From positions 310,001 through 374,000 of the forward strand of contig CBDHCD010000002.1 of NCBI GenBank assembly GCA_965260995.1: a stretch of DNA of 64,000 nucleotides, given 5' to 3'. The notes beneath the pieces were generated by a model, which was not told the DNA's origin, made no database searches, and saw only the letters and a list, made by a program, of their open reading frames with translations. Shown here piece by piece: positions 25,660 to 35,193 of the stretch (position 1 is its first letter; each line of letters starts with the position of its first letter). This stretch comes from JBBROS01 sp965260995. GTDB taxonomy: Bacteria > Pseudomonadota > Alphaproteobacteria > Acetobacterales > Acetobacteraceae. A program made the position numbers and the translations under genes.

Positions 25660-26681
25660 TCGAGGATGCAGGCCATGCTGTGGCCGGGGGCGACCTCGCG
25701 CAAGGGCGGCTCGGCGGCGCGGCAGGCGTCCATGACGAAGCGGCAGCGGGGGGCGAAGCGGCAGCCGCGCGGCGGGTCGAGCAGGCTGGGGACGGTGCCG
25801 GGGATCTGCTCGAGGCGGGCGCGGCCGTGGGCCTTGGCATCGACGCGGGGGATCGAGCGGATCAACCCTTGCGTGTAGGGGTGGCGCGGGGCGGCGAACA
25901 GGGCCTCCACCGGGGCCTGCTCGATGACCTTGCCGGCGTACATGACGGCGACGCGCTGGGCGTTCTCGGCGACGACGCCCATGTCGTGGGTGATGAGCAT
26001 GATGGCCATGCCGAGGCGGGACTTCATGTCGTCCAGCAGCTCCAGGATCTGCGCCTGGATGGTGACGTCGAGGGCGGTGGTCGGCTCGTCGGCGATGAGG
26101 AGCTGCGGCCGGCAGGCGAGCGCCATGGCGATCATGACGCGCTGCCTCATGCCGCCGGAGAACTGGTGCGGGTAGTCGTGGACGCGGGCCTGGGCGTTGG
26201 GGATCTGCACCAGGTCGAGCATCTCGACGGCGCGGGCGAGGGCGGCGCGGCGGGACAGCTTGTCGTGGGTGAGGAGGGATTCCGCGATCTGGTCGCCGAC
26301 GGCGTAGATCGGGTTGAGCGAGGTCATCGGCTCCTGGAACACCATGGCGATCTCGCGCGCCCGGATGCGGTCCATGTCGGCGGCGGGCAGCGGGATCAGG
26401 TCGCGGCCGCGCCACAGGATCTGGCCGGCTTCGAAGCGGCCCGGCGGCATGTCGATCAGCTTGAGCACGCTGCGGGCGGTGACGGTCTTGCCGCAGCCGC
26501 TTTCGCCGACGACGGCCAGGGTTTCGCCGCGGGCGATGGACAGGCTGACGCCGTCCACGGCGCGGACCATGCCGTCGTCGGTGCGGAACCAGGTCTTAAG
26601 GCCGCGGATGTCGAGCAGGGGCGGCTCGGCGCTCGGCGCCGGGGCGTCCGCGCCCGCGCCTTGCTCGGCGAGCAGGGTCAA
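25656..26681 (-). CDS. Peptide/nickel-type ABC transporter ATPase, DppD/OppD-like
   Basis: Fourth gene of the second importer operon, about 341 residues. Walker A GESGCGKTV, Q-loop MVFQEPMTSLNP, signature FSGGMRQRVMIAMAL, Walker B LLIADEPTTALD, H-loop ITHDMG and C-terminal CRFAPRCRFVMDAC are seen. The start is inferred as TTG 26681, overlapping the permease TGA as TTGA. The next in-frame ATG lies too far inside the nucleotide-binding fold, at DDGMVRAVDG. The first operon uses the same kind of TTGA junction. Confidence 0.9.
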   Translation of the reverse strand: MTLLAEQGAGADAPAPSAEPPLLDIRGLKTWFRTDDGMVRAVDGVSLSIARGETLAVVGESGCGKTVTARSVLKLIDMPPGRFEAGQILWRGRDLIPLPAADMDRIRAREIAMVFQEPMTSLNPIYAVGDQIAESLLTHDKLSRRAALARAVEMLDLVQIPNAQARVHDYPHQFSGGMRQRVMIAMALACRPQLLIADEPTTALDVTIQAQILELLDDMKSRLGMAIMLITHDMGVVAENAQRVAVMYAGKVIEQAPVEALFAAPRHPYTQGLIRSIPRVDAKAHGRARLEQIPGTVPSLLDPPRGCRFAPRCRFVMDACRAAEPPLREVAPGHSMACILE

Positions 26682-27631
26682 AGCACCCGCCTCGGGTCGA
26701 GCGCGTCGCGCAGGCCGTCGCCGATGAAGTTGATCGACAGCACGGCGAGGAAGATCGCCGCCCCCGGGAACAGCGCCCAGTGGGGGGCGATGTCGAGGTA
26801 GTCCTTGGCGTCGAACAGCACCCGGCCCCAGGTGGGGATGTCGGGCGGGAAGCCGAGGCCGAGGAAGGACAGCGTCGATTCGGCGATGATGGCGGCGGCG
26901 ACGTCGATGGTGCCGGCGACGATGACGGGGCCCATCGCGTTGGGCAGGATGTGCCAGGCAACGAGGCGCAGGCGGGACGCGCCGAGGGCGCGGGCGGCTT
27001 CGACGAACTCCTTCTCGCGCAGGGTGAGGAACTGGGCGCGCACCAGGCGGGCAACCGGCATCCAGCGCAGGCCGCCGATGACGACGACGATGAGCACGAA
27101 CACGCCGCCCTCCACGCCGAACAGCGACTTGAGGGCGTCGCGGAACAGGTAGATGACCAGCAGCAGCAGCGGCAGTTGCGGCAGGGACAGGAACAGGTCG
27201 GTGAGCCACATCAGGGCGGCGTCCACCCGGCCGCTGGCCATGCCGGACACCGCGCCGACCAGGGTGCCGACGAACACGGCGACCAGCATGGCGGCGAGGC
27301 CGACGGCGAGCGAGATGCGGCCACCGTAGATCAGCCGGGCCAGGAGGTCCTGGCCGAGGTCGTCGGTGCCGAAGGGGTGGGCCCAGGTGGGGGGGTGGAG
27401 CTGGGCGGTGAAGTCGATGGCGTTGATCGGCACCGGCCACAGCCACGGCCCGGCGACCACGCCGCCGACCAGCAGCAGCAGGACGCCGATGCTGAGCACG
27501 GCCATCCTGTGCTTGCGGAAGCGGCGCCAGGCCTCCTGGGCCGGCAGCACGCGCTTGCGCGGGCGGTCCACCAGCACCGCGCCGGGGGCGGAGCCCTCAG
27601 CGGAAAGCAATACGGGGGTCGAGCCAGCCAT
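26678..27631 (-). CDS. Peptide/nickel-type ABC transporter permease, DppC-like
   Basis: Second permease of the operon, 317 residues. It shows the OppC N-terminal region (AWRRFRKHRMAVLSIGVLLLLVGG), the AHPFGTDDLGQDLLARLIYG motif, and the EAA loop FVEAARALGASRLRLVAWHILPNAM. The ATG start at 27631 lies 35 bases inside the end of the upstream permease gene, so the two are strongly coupled. It ends LDPRRVL with a TGA shared with the next start. Confidence 0.93.
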   Translation of the reverse strand: MAGSTPVLLSAEGSAPGAVLVDRPRKRVLPAQEAWRRFRKHRMAVLSIGVLLLLVGGVVAGPWLWPVPINAIDFTAQLHPPTWAHPFGTDDLGQDLLARLIYGGRISLAVGLAAMLVAVFVGTLVGAVSGMASGRVDAALMWLTDLFLSLPQLPLLLLVIYLFRDALKSLFGVEGGVFVLIVVVIGGLRWMPVARLVRAQFLTLREKEFVEAARALGASRLRLVAWHILPNAMGPVIVAGTIDVAAAIIAESTLSFLGLGFPPDIPTWGRVLFDAKDYLDIAPHWALFPGAAIFLAVLSINFIGDGLRDALDPRRVL

Positions 27632-28559
27632 ACAGGATGTCCGCGATGAGGTTGAACAGCACGACCAGGGCGGCGAAGACGAAGGTGACGCCCATGACGA
27701 CCGGGGTGTCGTTGGACAGGATGGCGGTGATCAGCAGGGAGCCGATGCCGGGGATGCGGAAAATCTGCTCGGTGATGATGGCGCCGCCGAAGATCACCGG
27801 CATCTGCAGCGCGACCAAGGTGACGACCGGGATGAGGGCGTTGCGGACGACGTGCCGGGTGACGACCCGGCGGGCGCCGATGCCCTTGGAGCGGGCAGTG
27901 GTGACGTAGTCGAGCTTGGCCACGTCGAGCACGGAGGAGCGGACGTAGCGGACGAGCGACGCGCCCTGGAACAGGCCGAGCACCATGACGGGCATGATCG
28001 ACTGCTTGACGTACTCCCACCACCAGGCCCAGCCGCTGACCCGCAGGTCGGTGCGGAACACGAACGGCAGCCAGTCGAGCTTGATGCTGAACAGCAGGAT
28101 CAGCAGGATGCCGGTGAAGAAGGTGGGGAGCGAGAAGCCGACGAAGGCCAGCGTGTTGGCCACCTGGTCGAACGCCGAGTAGGGGCGGGTGCCGGCGAGC
28201 ACGCCGACCGGGAGGGCGACGAGGATGGCGACGAGCTGCGACGCGCCGATGACGGCCAGCGTCACGGGCAGGCGTTGCAGGATCAGGGTGTCGACGTCCA
28301 TGCGGCTGACGAAGGAGAAGCCCCAGTCGCCTCTCAGCATGGCGGCGAGCCAGTGGAGGTAGCGGGACCACACCGGGTCGTCGAGACCGAACTTGGCGCG
28401 GAGCGCGGCCTGGACTTCGGGCGGCACGTTGGGGTTGGTCGCGAGTTCGCTGAACGGGTCGCCCGGGGCGAGGGCGAGCACGGTGTAGAGGATGACGCTG
28501 ATGCCGAGCAGCGCCGGGATGGCGAGCAGGACGCGGCGGAGGACGTAAGCGCCCGACAT
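27597..28559 (-). CDS. Peptide/nickel-type ABC transporter permease, DppB-like
   Basis: First permease of the second importer, 320 residues. VLRRVLLAIPALLGISVILYTVLALAPGDPF is the usual first helix, followed by the periplasmic RGDWGFSFVSRMDV region, the EAA loop YVTTARSKGIGARRVVTRHVVRNALI, and GGAIITEQIFRIPGIG. The unusually Trp-rich segment WAWWWEYVKQS sits in a periplasmic loop. It follows the binding-protein gene by 52 bases. Confidence 0.93.
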   Translation of the reverse strand: MSGAYVLRRVLLAIPALLGISVILYTVLALAPGDPFSELATNPNVPPEVQAALRAKFGLDDPVWSRYLHWLAAMLRGDWGFSFVSRMDVDTLILQRLPVTLAVIGASQLVAILVALPVGVLAGTRPYSAFDQVANTLAFVGFSLPTFFTGILLILLFSIKLDWLPFVFRTDLRVSGWAWWWEYVKQSIMPVMVLGLFQGASLVRYVRSSVLDVAKLDYVTTARSKGIGARRVVTRHVVRNALIPVVTLVALQMPVIFGGAIITEQIFRIPGIGSLLITAILSNDTPVVMGVTFVFAALVVLFNLIADILYGWLDPRIAFR

Positions 28560-28611
28560 TTACAACCTTCCCGCCCGAAGCAAACAGCCCGCCCGCGTCG
28601 CGCGAGGCGGC

Positions 28612-30405
28612 CTAGGTCTCGCGATGCCAGTCGGCCAGGCCGCTCGTGTTGCTGTCATACCCGCTCACGACCGTCTTGAGCTGGTTGCTGACCGCCTGGA
28701 CCTTGGGGCGGTAGACCACCGGTATGACGACGAAGTTCTTGATGGCCAGGTCGTTGCACTTGATGAGCGTTTCCGCCCGCTTCACCGGATCGAGCTCGTT
28801 CGTCGACTCGTTGTAGGTCTTGTCGAACTCTTCGCTTTTCCAGCGGGTGATGTTCCGGCCTTGCCAATTGTTCTCCTTCTGCGCCGCCTCGGTCGAAAGG
28901 AAGATCTGAAGGAAGAAGCCGGGATCGGGCTGGGTCTGCGTCGTGTTGTATTCCTGCAGGTCGGCGTAGAAGTGCGGGAAGGTGTCGGGGTTCGACACGT
29001 CCGACGAGAAGAACACCGACGCGACGACCGACTTCAACTCAAGGTCGATGCCGGCCTTCTCGCATGACTGCTTGAACACCTGCTGCGTCTTCTGCCGCGT
29101 CGAGTTGATCGACGTCTGGTAAAGGAACTTCAGCGGGTGGCCGTCCTTGGCGCGGATGCCGTCCGGGCCGGGCTTGTAGCCGGCCTTGTCGAGCAGATCG
29201 ATCGCCTTCTCGACGTTGAACTCCTTCTCGGTGTTCGACGACCGGAACCGCTCGGGGTTGGTGACGAAATTCGACGTCTTGATGCCGGTCCGGCCGTAGA
29301 TGTAGGCCTGGACCGAGTCCTGGTCGAACAGGAGGCTGAGCGCCTGGCGGACGGCCGGGTCGGTGAGCGTCGGGTGCTTGGTCTTCACGCTCGAACGCTG
29401 CCCGTCCACTTCCTGGTTCGGGTCGGTGAAGTTGCACTGGATGTGCTCGATGCCCGCGGCTTCGATGACCTCGACGTGTCCCTTGCCTCCCCGCTCCAGC
29501 CGGGTCAGCACGTTGTCCTCGACCTGCATGTTCCAGGCGAAGTCGTATTCGCCGGTTTGCAGCACCGCCCGCGCCGCCGACGTCGCGTCGCCGCCGCCTT
29601 TCATCTCGAAGCTGTCGAAGTAGGGCCGGTTCGCCTGATGGTACTCCGTGTTGATCACCCCGGAGAGCTGGTCGCCCGGGCGGAACGCCTTGAACCTGAA
29701 CGGGCCGGTGCCGACGGGCGACAGGTTGGCCGGCGCGTCGCGCGACTTGTCGCCGGTGTAGTCCTGGAACAGGTGCCTGGGAATGATCATGCCGTTGACG
29801 GCGACGAACGGGTCGGCCCAGAACGGCGTCGGGTCCGAGAACAGGACGCGCACCGTGTGGTCGTCGACCTTCTCGACCTTCGCGATCTTGGTGTAGCTGC
29901 CGCTCGTCACCGTCGCCGTCGCCGGGTTGCTGGAATACTGCCAATTGAACACCACGTCGTCGGCCGTGAACGGCGTGCCGTCGTGCCACTTGACGCCCTG
30001 CTTCAGTTTCCAGACCACCGACTTGCCGTCGGCGGCCAGCCCGCCGTTGTCCCGGCTCGGCAGTTCCGCCGCCAGCACCGCCTGCAATTCGCCGTTCTCG
30101 TCCCAGCCCGCCAACGGCTCGTAGAAAACCCGGCACGCGTCCTGGTCCTTGGTTCCCACCGCGAAGTGCGGGTTGAGCAAGGTGGGTCCTTGCCACCACA
30201 GCACCTTGAGGACGCCGCCGCCGCCGGCCTTGGTCGGCTTCCACGTCGTCTCCGGCTGCGCCCAGGCGACGCCGCCGGTGGCGAGCAACTGGGTGGCGAG
30301 GGGCGCGGTCAGCCCGGCGGCCAGCATCCGTTGGACGAAGCCGCGGCGGGACAGGCGGCCCTGCTTCACGCGGTCGATGAGGCCTTGAACGTCGCGCTCG
30401 GGCAT
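28612..30405 (-). CDS. Family 5 extracellular solute-binding protein, Tat-exported
   Basis: Receptor of the second importer, 597 residues. The N-terminus has LSRRGFVQRMLAAGLTAPLATQ, a clear twin-arginine signal, with cleavage near AWA-Q, so it is probably exported folded. The body shows WKLKQGVKWHDGTPFTADDVVFNW, GTGPFRFKAF and VRQALSLLFDQDS. I place the start at ATG 30405 because GGAGG, eight bases upstream, lies within the six extra codons of the longer frame (ATG 30423). Codons are noticeably less GC-rich than in the neighbouring genes, which fits either high expression or separate ancestry. Confidence 0.92.
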   Translation of the reverse strand: MPERDVQGLIDRVKQGRLSRRGFVQRMLAAGLTAPLATQLLATGGVAWAQPETTWKPTKAGGGGVLKVLWWQGPTLLNPHFAVGTKDQDACRVFYEPLAGWDENGELQAVLAAELPSRDNGGLAADGKSVVWKLKQGVKWHDGTPFTADDVVFNWQYSSNPATATVTSGSYTKIAKVEKVDDHTVRVLFSDPTPFWADPFVAVNGMIIPRHLFQDYTGDKSRDAPANLSPVGTGPFRFKAFRPGDQLSGVINTEYHQANRPYFDSFEMKGGGDATSAARAVLQTGEYDFAWNMQVEDNVLTRLERGGKGHVEVIEAAGIEHIQCNFTDPNQEVDGQRSSVKTKHPTLTDPAVRQALSLLFDQDSVQAYIYGRTGIKTSNFVTNPERFRSSNTEKEFNVEKAIDLLDKAGYKPGPDGIRAKDGHPLKFLYQTSINSTRQKTQQVFKQSCEKAGIDLELKSVVASVFFSSDVSNPDTFPHFYADLQEYNTTQTQPDPGFFLQIFLSTEAAQKENNWQGRNITRWKSEEFDKTYNESTNELDPVKRAETLIKCNDLAIKNFVVIPVVYRPKVQAVSNQLKTVVSGYDSNTSGLADWHRET

Positions 30406-30444
30406 CGGCGTTTCCTCCGGCATGGAAAAGTGATCTGGGCGTGA

Positions 30445-30472
30445 ATCAGACAGGTCTATGCGCTGAGGTCAA
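30445..30472 (-). promoter_or_regulatory. Candidate promoter of the second importer operon
   Basis: On the minus strand TTGACC (complement of 30467-30472) and TCTGAT (complement of 30445-30450) are 16 bases apart and lie between the RND gene stop and the binding-protein start. The first hexamer overlaps the RND stop codon region. It would let the importer be expressed apart from the efflux genes upstream. Inferred from consensus. Confidence 0.45.
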
Positions 30473-33400
30473 TGCTCATCTGCGCCGACTGCAACCTTGT
30501 GGCGCTCGGGTTCGGTGGCGGCTGGCCGGGCGCCGAAGCGGCGCTTGGCGCGCTCGCGCAGGGTCTGGAAGGTGACGTAGAGCATGGGGATGACGAAGAT
30601 GCCGACGGTGCTGGCGGCGATCATGCCGGCGAACACGGGGGTGCCGACGGCGCGGCGGCTGACCTGGGCGGCCCCGTTGGCGGTGACGAGGGGCAGCAGG
30701 CCGAGGATGAGGGCGATGGAGGTCATCATCACGGCGCGGAAGCGGGTGCGCGCGCCGAGGCGGGCGGCTTCCAGGATCGGGCGGCCGCGCTCGCGCTCGT
30801 CTTTCGCGAACTCGACGATGAGGATGCCGTTCTTGGCCGCCAGCGCGATCAGCACGACGAGGCCGATCTGGGCGTAGAGGTCGAGCGACAGGCCGAACAG
30901 GAAGAAGCCGATGAACGCGCCGAGCACGCCGACGACCACGGACAGCAGCACCGGGATCGGGATGACCCAGCTCTCGTAGAGGGCGACGAGGAACAGGTAG
31001 GCGAACAGCACGGCGAGGGCGAGGATGACGCTGGTCTGGCCGGAGGCCTGGCGCTCCTGGTAGGCGGTGCCGGTCCATTCGTAGCTGTAGCCCTGGGGCA
31101 GGGTGTTCTGGCTGACCTGGGCCATGGCGGCGAGGGCCTCGCCGGAGGAGACGCCGGGCTTGGGGGTGCCGTTGACGGTGATGGAGCGGTAGTTGTTGTA
31201 GCGGCTGACGGTCTGCGGGCCGAGGACGATGCGGGCCTCGGCGATGCTGCGCAGCGGCACGACGGCGCCGGCGCGGTTGCGGACGTAGATGCGCCAGATG
31301 TCGGACAGGTCGGTGCGGTCGGCGGCCTCGCCCTGGATGTTGACCTGCCAGGTGCGGCCGAACAGGTTGAAATCGTTGACGTAGGTGCCGCCGAGGGTGG
31401 CTTGCAGGGTGCTGAACACGTCGTTGACGGTGAGGCCGAGCGCCTGCGCCTTCTGGCGGTCGATGTCGAGGAAGATGCTGGGCGTGGTGGCGTTGAAAGT
31501 GCTGAAGACGCGGGTGAGCTTGGGATCCTGGTTGGCGGCGGCGAGCAGGCCGTTGAGCACGCCGCCCATCTCGGCCGGCTCGCGGCCTTCGAGGTTCTGC
31601 AGCTGGTACTCGAAGCCGCCGCCGGTGGACAGGCCGATGATGGGCGGCAGGTTGAACGGGAAGATGGTGGCCGACGCGATGGACTGCAGCCGCCCGGCGA
31701 GCGGGCCGATGATGGCCTGCACCTTGTCGGCGGCGGCGGTGCGCTGGTCGAACGGCTTGAGGCGCATGACCATGAAGGCGGCGTTGGACTGGTTGCCGCC
31801 GTCGAGCAGGGAGAAGCCGACGATGGACAGCACGTTCTGGATCTGCGGCACGTCGCGGGCGATGGCCTCGACGCGCTTCACCACCTCGCGGGTGCGGGTG
31901 ACGCTGGCGGCGGGGGGGAGCTGGACGGCGACGAAGAACGCGCCCTGGTCCTCGTCGGGCAGGAAGCCGGTGGGGGTTCGCAGGCTGAGGCCGTAGATGC
32001 CGCCGGCGGCGACGAGGACGACCAGCAGGCCGACGACGGCGACGCGCAGCAGGCGGGTGACGAGGGCGGCGTAGCCGTCGCGCACGCGGTCGATGCCGCG
32101 CAGGATGCCGCCGATGATGCCGCGCTTGGGTCCGCCGTGGCGCAGGAACACGCCGCACAGGGCGGGGGACAGGGTGAGGGCGTTGACCGCCGAGATCAGC
32201 ACGGCGACCGAGATCGTGACGGCGAACTGGCGGAACAGGGTGCCGGAGATGCCGGGGATGAAGCCGATGGGGACGAACACGGACAGCAGCACGAGGGTGA
32301 TGGCGATGATCGGCGTGCTGATCTGGGTCATCGCCTTCTTGGCGGCCTCCTTCGGGGTCAGCTCCGGCTCCTCCTCCATGACGCGCTCGACGTTCTCGAC
32401 CACGACGATGGCGTCGTCGACGACGATGCCGATGGCGAGCACCATCGCGAGCAGGGAGACGGTGTTGGCCGAGTAGCCGACGGCGAGCAGCACGGCGAAG
32501 GTGGCGATCAGGCTGACGGGGACGGCGATGGTCGGGATGATGGTGGCGCGGACGCTGCCGAGGAAGAGGAACACGACGAGGACGACGAGGACGAAGGCTT
32601 CGGCGAGGGTCTTGATGACCTCGTAGATGGTGTCGCTGACGAAGGTGGAGCTGTTGTAGAACACCGTCGCCTTGAGGCCCTCGGGGAAGCGGCCCGAGAC
32701 CTCGTCGAGGGCGGCCTGGACGCGCTGGCTGGTTTGCACGGCGTTGGCCCCGGGGGAGAGGTAGACGCCGACGGTGACGGCCGGGTTGCCGTTGAGGCGG
32801 CTCTCGCTGTCCTGGGTGGCCGCGCCGAGCTCGACGCGGGCGACGTCCTTGACGCGCAGGGTGGAGCCGTCCGGGTTGGCGCGGAGCACGATGTCGCCGA
32901 ACTCCTCCGGGGTGGAGAGGCGGCCTTTCGTTTGCAGGTTGATCTGGAAGGGCGTGTCCTCGCTGGTCGGGCGGGCGCCGACGCGGCCGATCGGGGCCTG
33001 GACGCTCTGCTGGCGGATGGCCTGGAGGACGTCGCTGGGCGCGAGGTTGAGGCTGATGAGGCGGTTGTTGTCGAACCAGATGCGCATCGAGTAGTCGAGC
33101 GCGCCGAACAGCGACGCCTGGCCGACGCCCTGCACCCGGCTCAGCCGGTCGAGGACGTTGATGGTGACGTAGTTGGAGATGAACAGCGGCGTCTGCTTGG
33201 CGCCCTCGCTGGAGAAGGACAGGAACTCGAGGATGGCGGACGAGCGCTTGGCGACGGTGACGCCGAGCTGCTGCACTTCGGTGGGCAGGCGGGACAGCGC
33301 GGCCTGGACGCGGTTGTTGACGTTGACGGTGTTGATGTCGGGGTTGGTGCCGAGCTCGAACGAGACGGTGAGGCCGTAGCTGCCGTCGTTGCCCGAGTTC

Positions 33401-33642
33401 GACTTCATGTAGAGCATCTTGTCGACGCCGTTGACCTGGGCTTCGAGCGGCTGGGCGACGGTGGCCTCGACCACGGCCGCCGAAGCGCCGGGGTAGCGGG
33501 CGGTGACCTGGACCTGGGGCGGCACGATGTCGGGGAACTGGGCCACCGGGATGCGCAGCATGGCGAGCGCGCCGGCGATGGTCAGGATGATGGCGATGAC
33601 GACCGCGAGGCGGGGGCGGTCGACGAAGACGGAGGAGATCAT
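30469..33642 (-). CDS. RND efflux pump inner-membrane transporter, AcrB/MexB (HAE-1) type
   Basis: Proton-driven exporter of hydrophobic and amphiphilic drugs, 1057 residues, working as a trimer with an adaptor and an outer-membrane channel. It has the N-terminal SSVFVDRPRLAVVIAIILTIAGALA, the helix 4 proton relay with paired aspartates GIVVDDAIVVVENVER, two large periplasmic loops, the second-half repeat, and GIVLIV-like AAKNGILIVEFAKD in helix 10. The paired Asp-Asp marks the multidrug and not the metal (CusA) class. The adaptor gene lies 58 bases upstream. No TolC-type channel gene is in the window. Confidence 0.95.
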   Translation of the reverse strand: MISSVFVDRPRLAVVIAIILTIAGALAMLRIPVAQFPDIVPPQVQVTARYPGASAAVVEATVAQPLEAQVNGVDKMLYMKSNSGNDGSYGLTVSFELGTNPDINTVNVNNRVQAALSRLPTEVQQLGVTVAKRSSAILEFLSFSSEGAKQTPLFISNYVTINVLDRLSRVQGVGQASLFGALDYSMRIWFDNNRLISLNLAPSDVLQAIRQQSVQAPIGRVGARPTSEDTPFQINLQTKGRLSTPEEFGDIVLRANPDGSTLRVKDVARVELGAATQDSESRLNGNPAVTVGVYLSPGANAVQTSQRVQAALDEVSGRFPEGLKATVFYNSSTFVSDTIYEVIKTLAEAFVLVVLVVFLFLGSVRATIIPTIAVPVSLIATFAVLLAVGYSANTVSLLAMVLAIGIVVDDAIVVVENVERVMEEEPELTPKEAAKKAMTQISTPIIAITLVLLSVFVPIGFIPGISGTLFRQFAVTISVAVLISAVNALTLSPALCGVFLRHGGPKRGIIGGILRGIDRVRDGYAALVTRLLRVAVVGLLVVLVAAGGIYGLSLRTPTGFLPDEDQGAFFVAVQLPPAASVTRTREVVKRVEAIARDVPQIQNVLSIVGFSLLDGGNQSNAAFMVMRLKPFDQRTAAADKVQAIIGPLAGRLQSIASATIFPFNLPPIIGLSTGGGFEYQLQNLEGREPAEMGGVLNGLLAAANQDPKLTRVFSTFNATTPSIFLDIDRQKAQALGLTVNDVFSTLQATLGGTYVNDFNLFGRTWQVNIQGEAADRTDLSDIWRIYVRNRAGAVVPLRSIAEARIVLGPQTVSRYNNYRSITVNGTPKPGVSSGEALAAMAQVSQNTLPQGYSYEWTGTAYQERQASGQTSVILALAVLFAYLFLVALYESWVIPIPVLLSVVVGVLGAFIGFFLFGLSLDLYAQIGLVVLIALAAKNGILIVEFAKDERERGRPILEAARLGARTRFRAVMMTSIALILGLLPLVTANGAAQVSRRAVGTPVFAGMIAASTVGIFVIPMLYVTFQTLRERAKRRFGARPAATEPERHKVAVGADEH

Positions 33643-33700
33643 CGGCCCGGCCTCCTCTGCGTGACGCGGCGCGCGGCGCGCGCGGCCATGTCGCCCGGGC

Positions 33701-34927
33701 TCACGTCTTAGGTCCTTGCGGCGGCAGGGCGGGCGGGGCGTTGGCCGGGCGCGGGGCGAGGGCGATGCCGGGGCGGACGCGCTGGACGCCGTCGACGACG
33801 ACGGTCTCGCCGTCCTTGAGGCCGGAGGAGATCACGGCGCGCTCGGGCGTGCTTTGGCCGAGCTGGATGCGGCGCTGCTCGGCCTTGTTGTCAGCGCCCA
33901 CGACCCAGACGTAGCTGCCTTCCTGGTCGGACAGGACGGCGGGGCGGGGGATGGTGACGGCCTGGACGGGCTGGACGCCTTGCAGCAGCACGGTGGCGAA
34001 CTCGCCGTCGATCAGCTCGCGGGCGCCGGGCTCATTGGCCTGGGCGCCGGGGCGGATCGGGTTGGGCATGCGGGCGCGCAGCGTCAGGGTGTCGGTGTTG
34101 GGGGCGACGGTGGGATCGACGTAGTCGAGGTGGCCTTCGGGGCCGTAGGGCCGGCCGCTGGGCAGCTTCAGCTTGACGAGCACGGCGCTGAAGCCGCCCT
34201 TGTCGGCGTAGCGGTCGCGCAGGTCGAGGGCGGCGCGGACCGAGATGGGGAACACGACGTACATCGGGTCCTGGCTGACGATGGTGGCGAGGGTGCCGGT
34301 GGTGGGGCCGACGACGTTGCCGACGGTGACGGCGGTGCGGCTGATGGTGCCGTCGATGGGCGAGGTGATCTCCGTGTAGTCGAGGTTGACCTGGGCCAGG
34401 CGGAGCTGGGCCTGCGCGCCGGCGAGCTGGGCCGACTGGCTGCGCTGGGCGGCGAGGGCGTCGTCGACGCGGCTCTGCTGGCCGGCGGGGGTGCTGAGCA
34501 GGGCCTGGGCGCGGCCGAGGGTCTGGCTGTTGTTCTGCAGCAGGGCCTGGGCCTGGGCGACGGTGGCGGCCTGGGCGGCGACCTGGGCCTCGAAGGGGGC
34601 GCGCTCCAGGCGGTAGAGCACGTCGCCGGTGTGGATCTCGGCCCCCTCGGTGAACAGCCGCTCGGTGAGGAAGGCGGTGACGCGGGCGACCACGTCCACG
34701 CGGTTGATGGCCTGGACGCGGCCGATGAACTCGCTCGTCTCGGTGACGGAGCGGTTAACGGCCTGGACGACGCCGACGGCGGGGGGGCCGCCCGGGCCGG
34801 GCTGGGCCAGGGCGGGAGGGGTGAGAGCCACGAGGGCGGCGAGCAGGCCAGCGAAGGCGGCGAGGCGTCGGGGCGCGCTGCTGGTGGCGGACGGGGCCGC
34901 GCGTGGCCGTAACCAGGTCGGAGCCAT
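33701..34927 (-). CDS. RND efflux periplasmic adaptor (membrane fusion protein)
   Basis: Bridges the RND pump to an outer-membrane channel; 408 residues. A hydrophobic export signal (LAAFAGLLAALVALTPPALA) precedes the barrel and lipoyl domain (EFIGRVQAINRVDVVARVTAFL, FTEGAEIHTGDVLYRLE). A coiled-coil hairpin is rich in Ala/Gln (ATVAQAQALLQNNSQTLGRAQ), followed by the second lipoyl half (LDYTEITSPIDGTISR) and beta-barrel. It lacks a lipobox cysteine. ATG 34927 is chosen because upstream frame has no similarity. It is divergent from argD across a 266-base gap. No local regulator gene accompanies the pair. Confidence 0.92.
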   Translation of the reverse strand: MAPTWLRPRAAPSATSSAPRRLAAFAGLLAALVALTPPALAQPGPGGPPAVGVVQAVNRSVTETSEFIGRVQAINRVDVVARVTAFLTERLFTEGAEIHTGDVLYRLERAPFEAQVAAQAATVAQAQALLQNNSQTLGRAQALLSTPAGQQSRVDDALAAQRSQSAQLAGAQAQLRLAQVNLDYTEITSPIDGTISRTAVTVGNVVGPTTGTLATIVSQDPMYVVFPISVRAALDLRDRYADKGGFSAVLVKLKLPSGRPYGPEGHLDYVDPTVAPNTDTLTLRARMPNPIRPGAQANEPGARELIDGEFATVLLQGVQPVQAVTIPRPAVLSDQEGSYVWVVGADNKAEQRRIQLGQSTPERAVISSGLKDGETVVVDGVQRVRPGIALAPRPANAPPALPPQGPKT

Positions 34928-35193
34928 GAGGATGATCCTAAATGGAAGGCGACCGGCATCGGCCTGGACCGGCGGCCGCTGCGAACTGGAAGGAAGTGTT
35001 GCACCGCAGCGCGAGGTTGACAAATCGGGGCCGGGAATCGACGAGGCGGCGGCGCTGCGTTGACTCGCCGGGCCGGGGGCTTGCATCCTGCCAGATCACG
35101 TCGCGCCGGGCGTCCTGGGATGCGCTTCATTCCAGGTGTGCTCCAGGGGCCTGTTCGGGCGGCGTGCCCACCAGCCAGGACAGTTGCCCCGTC

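Noticed and set aside
30472..33711. Long plus-strand open frame of over 1000 codons
   Set aside because: Exact antisense of the RND pump gene, composed of Asp/Gly/Val/Glu without domains.
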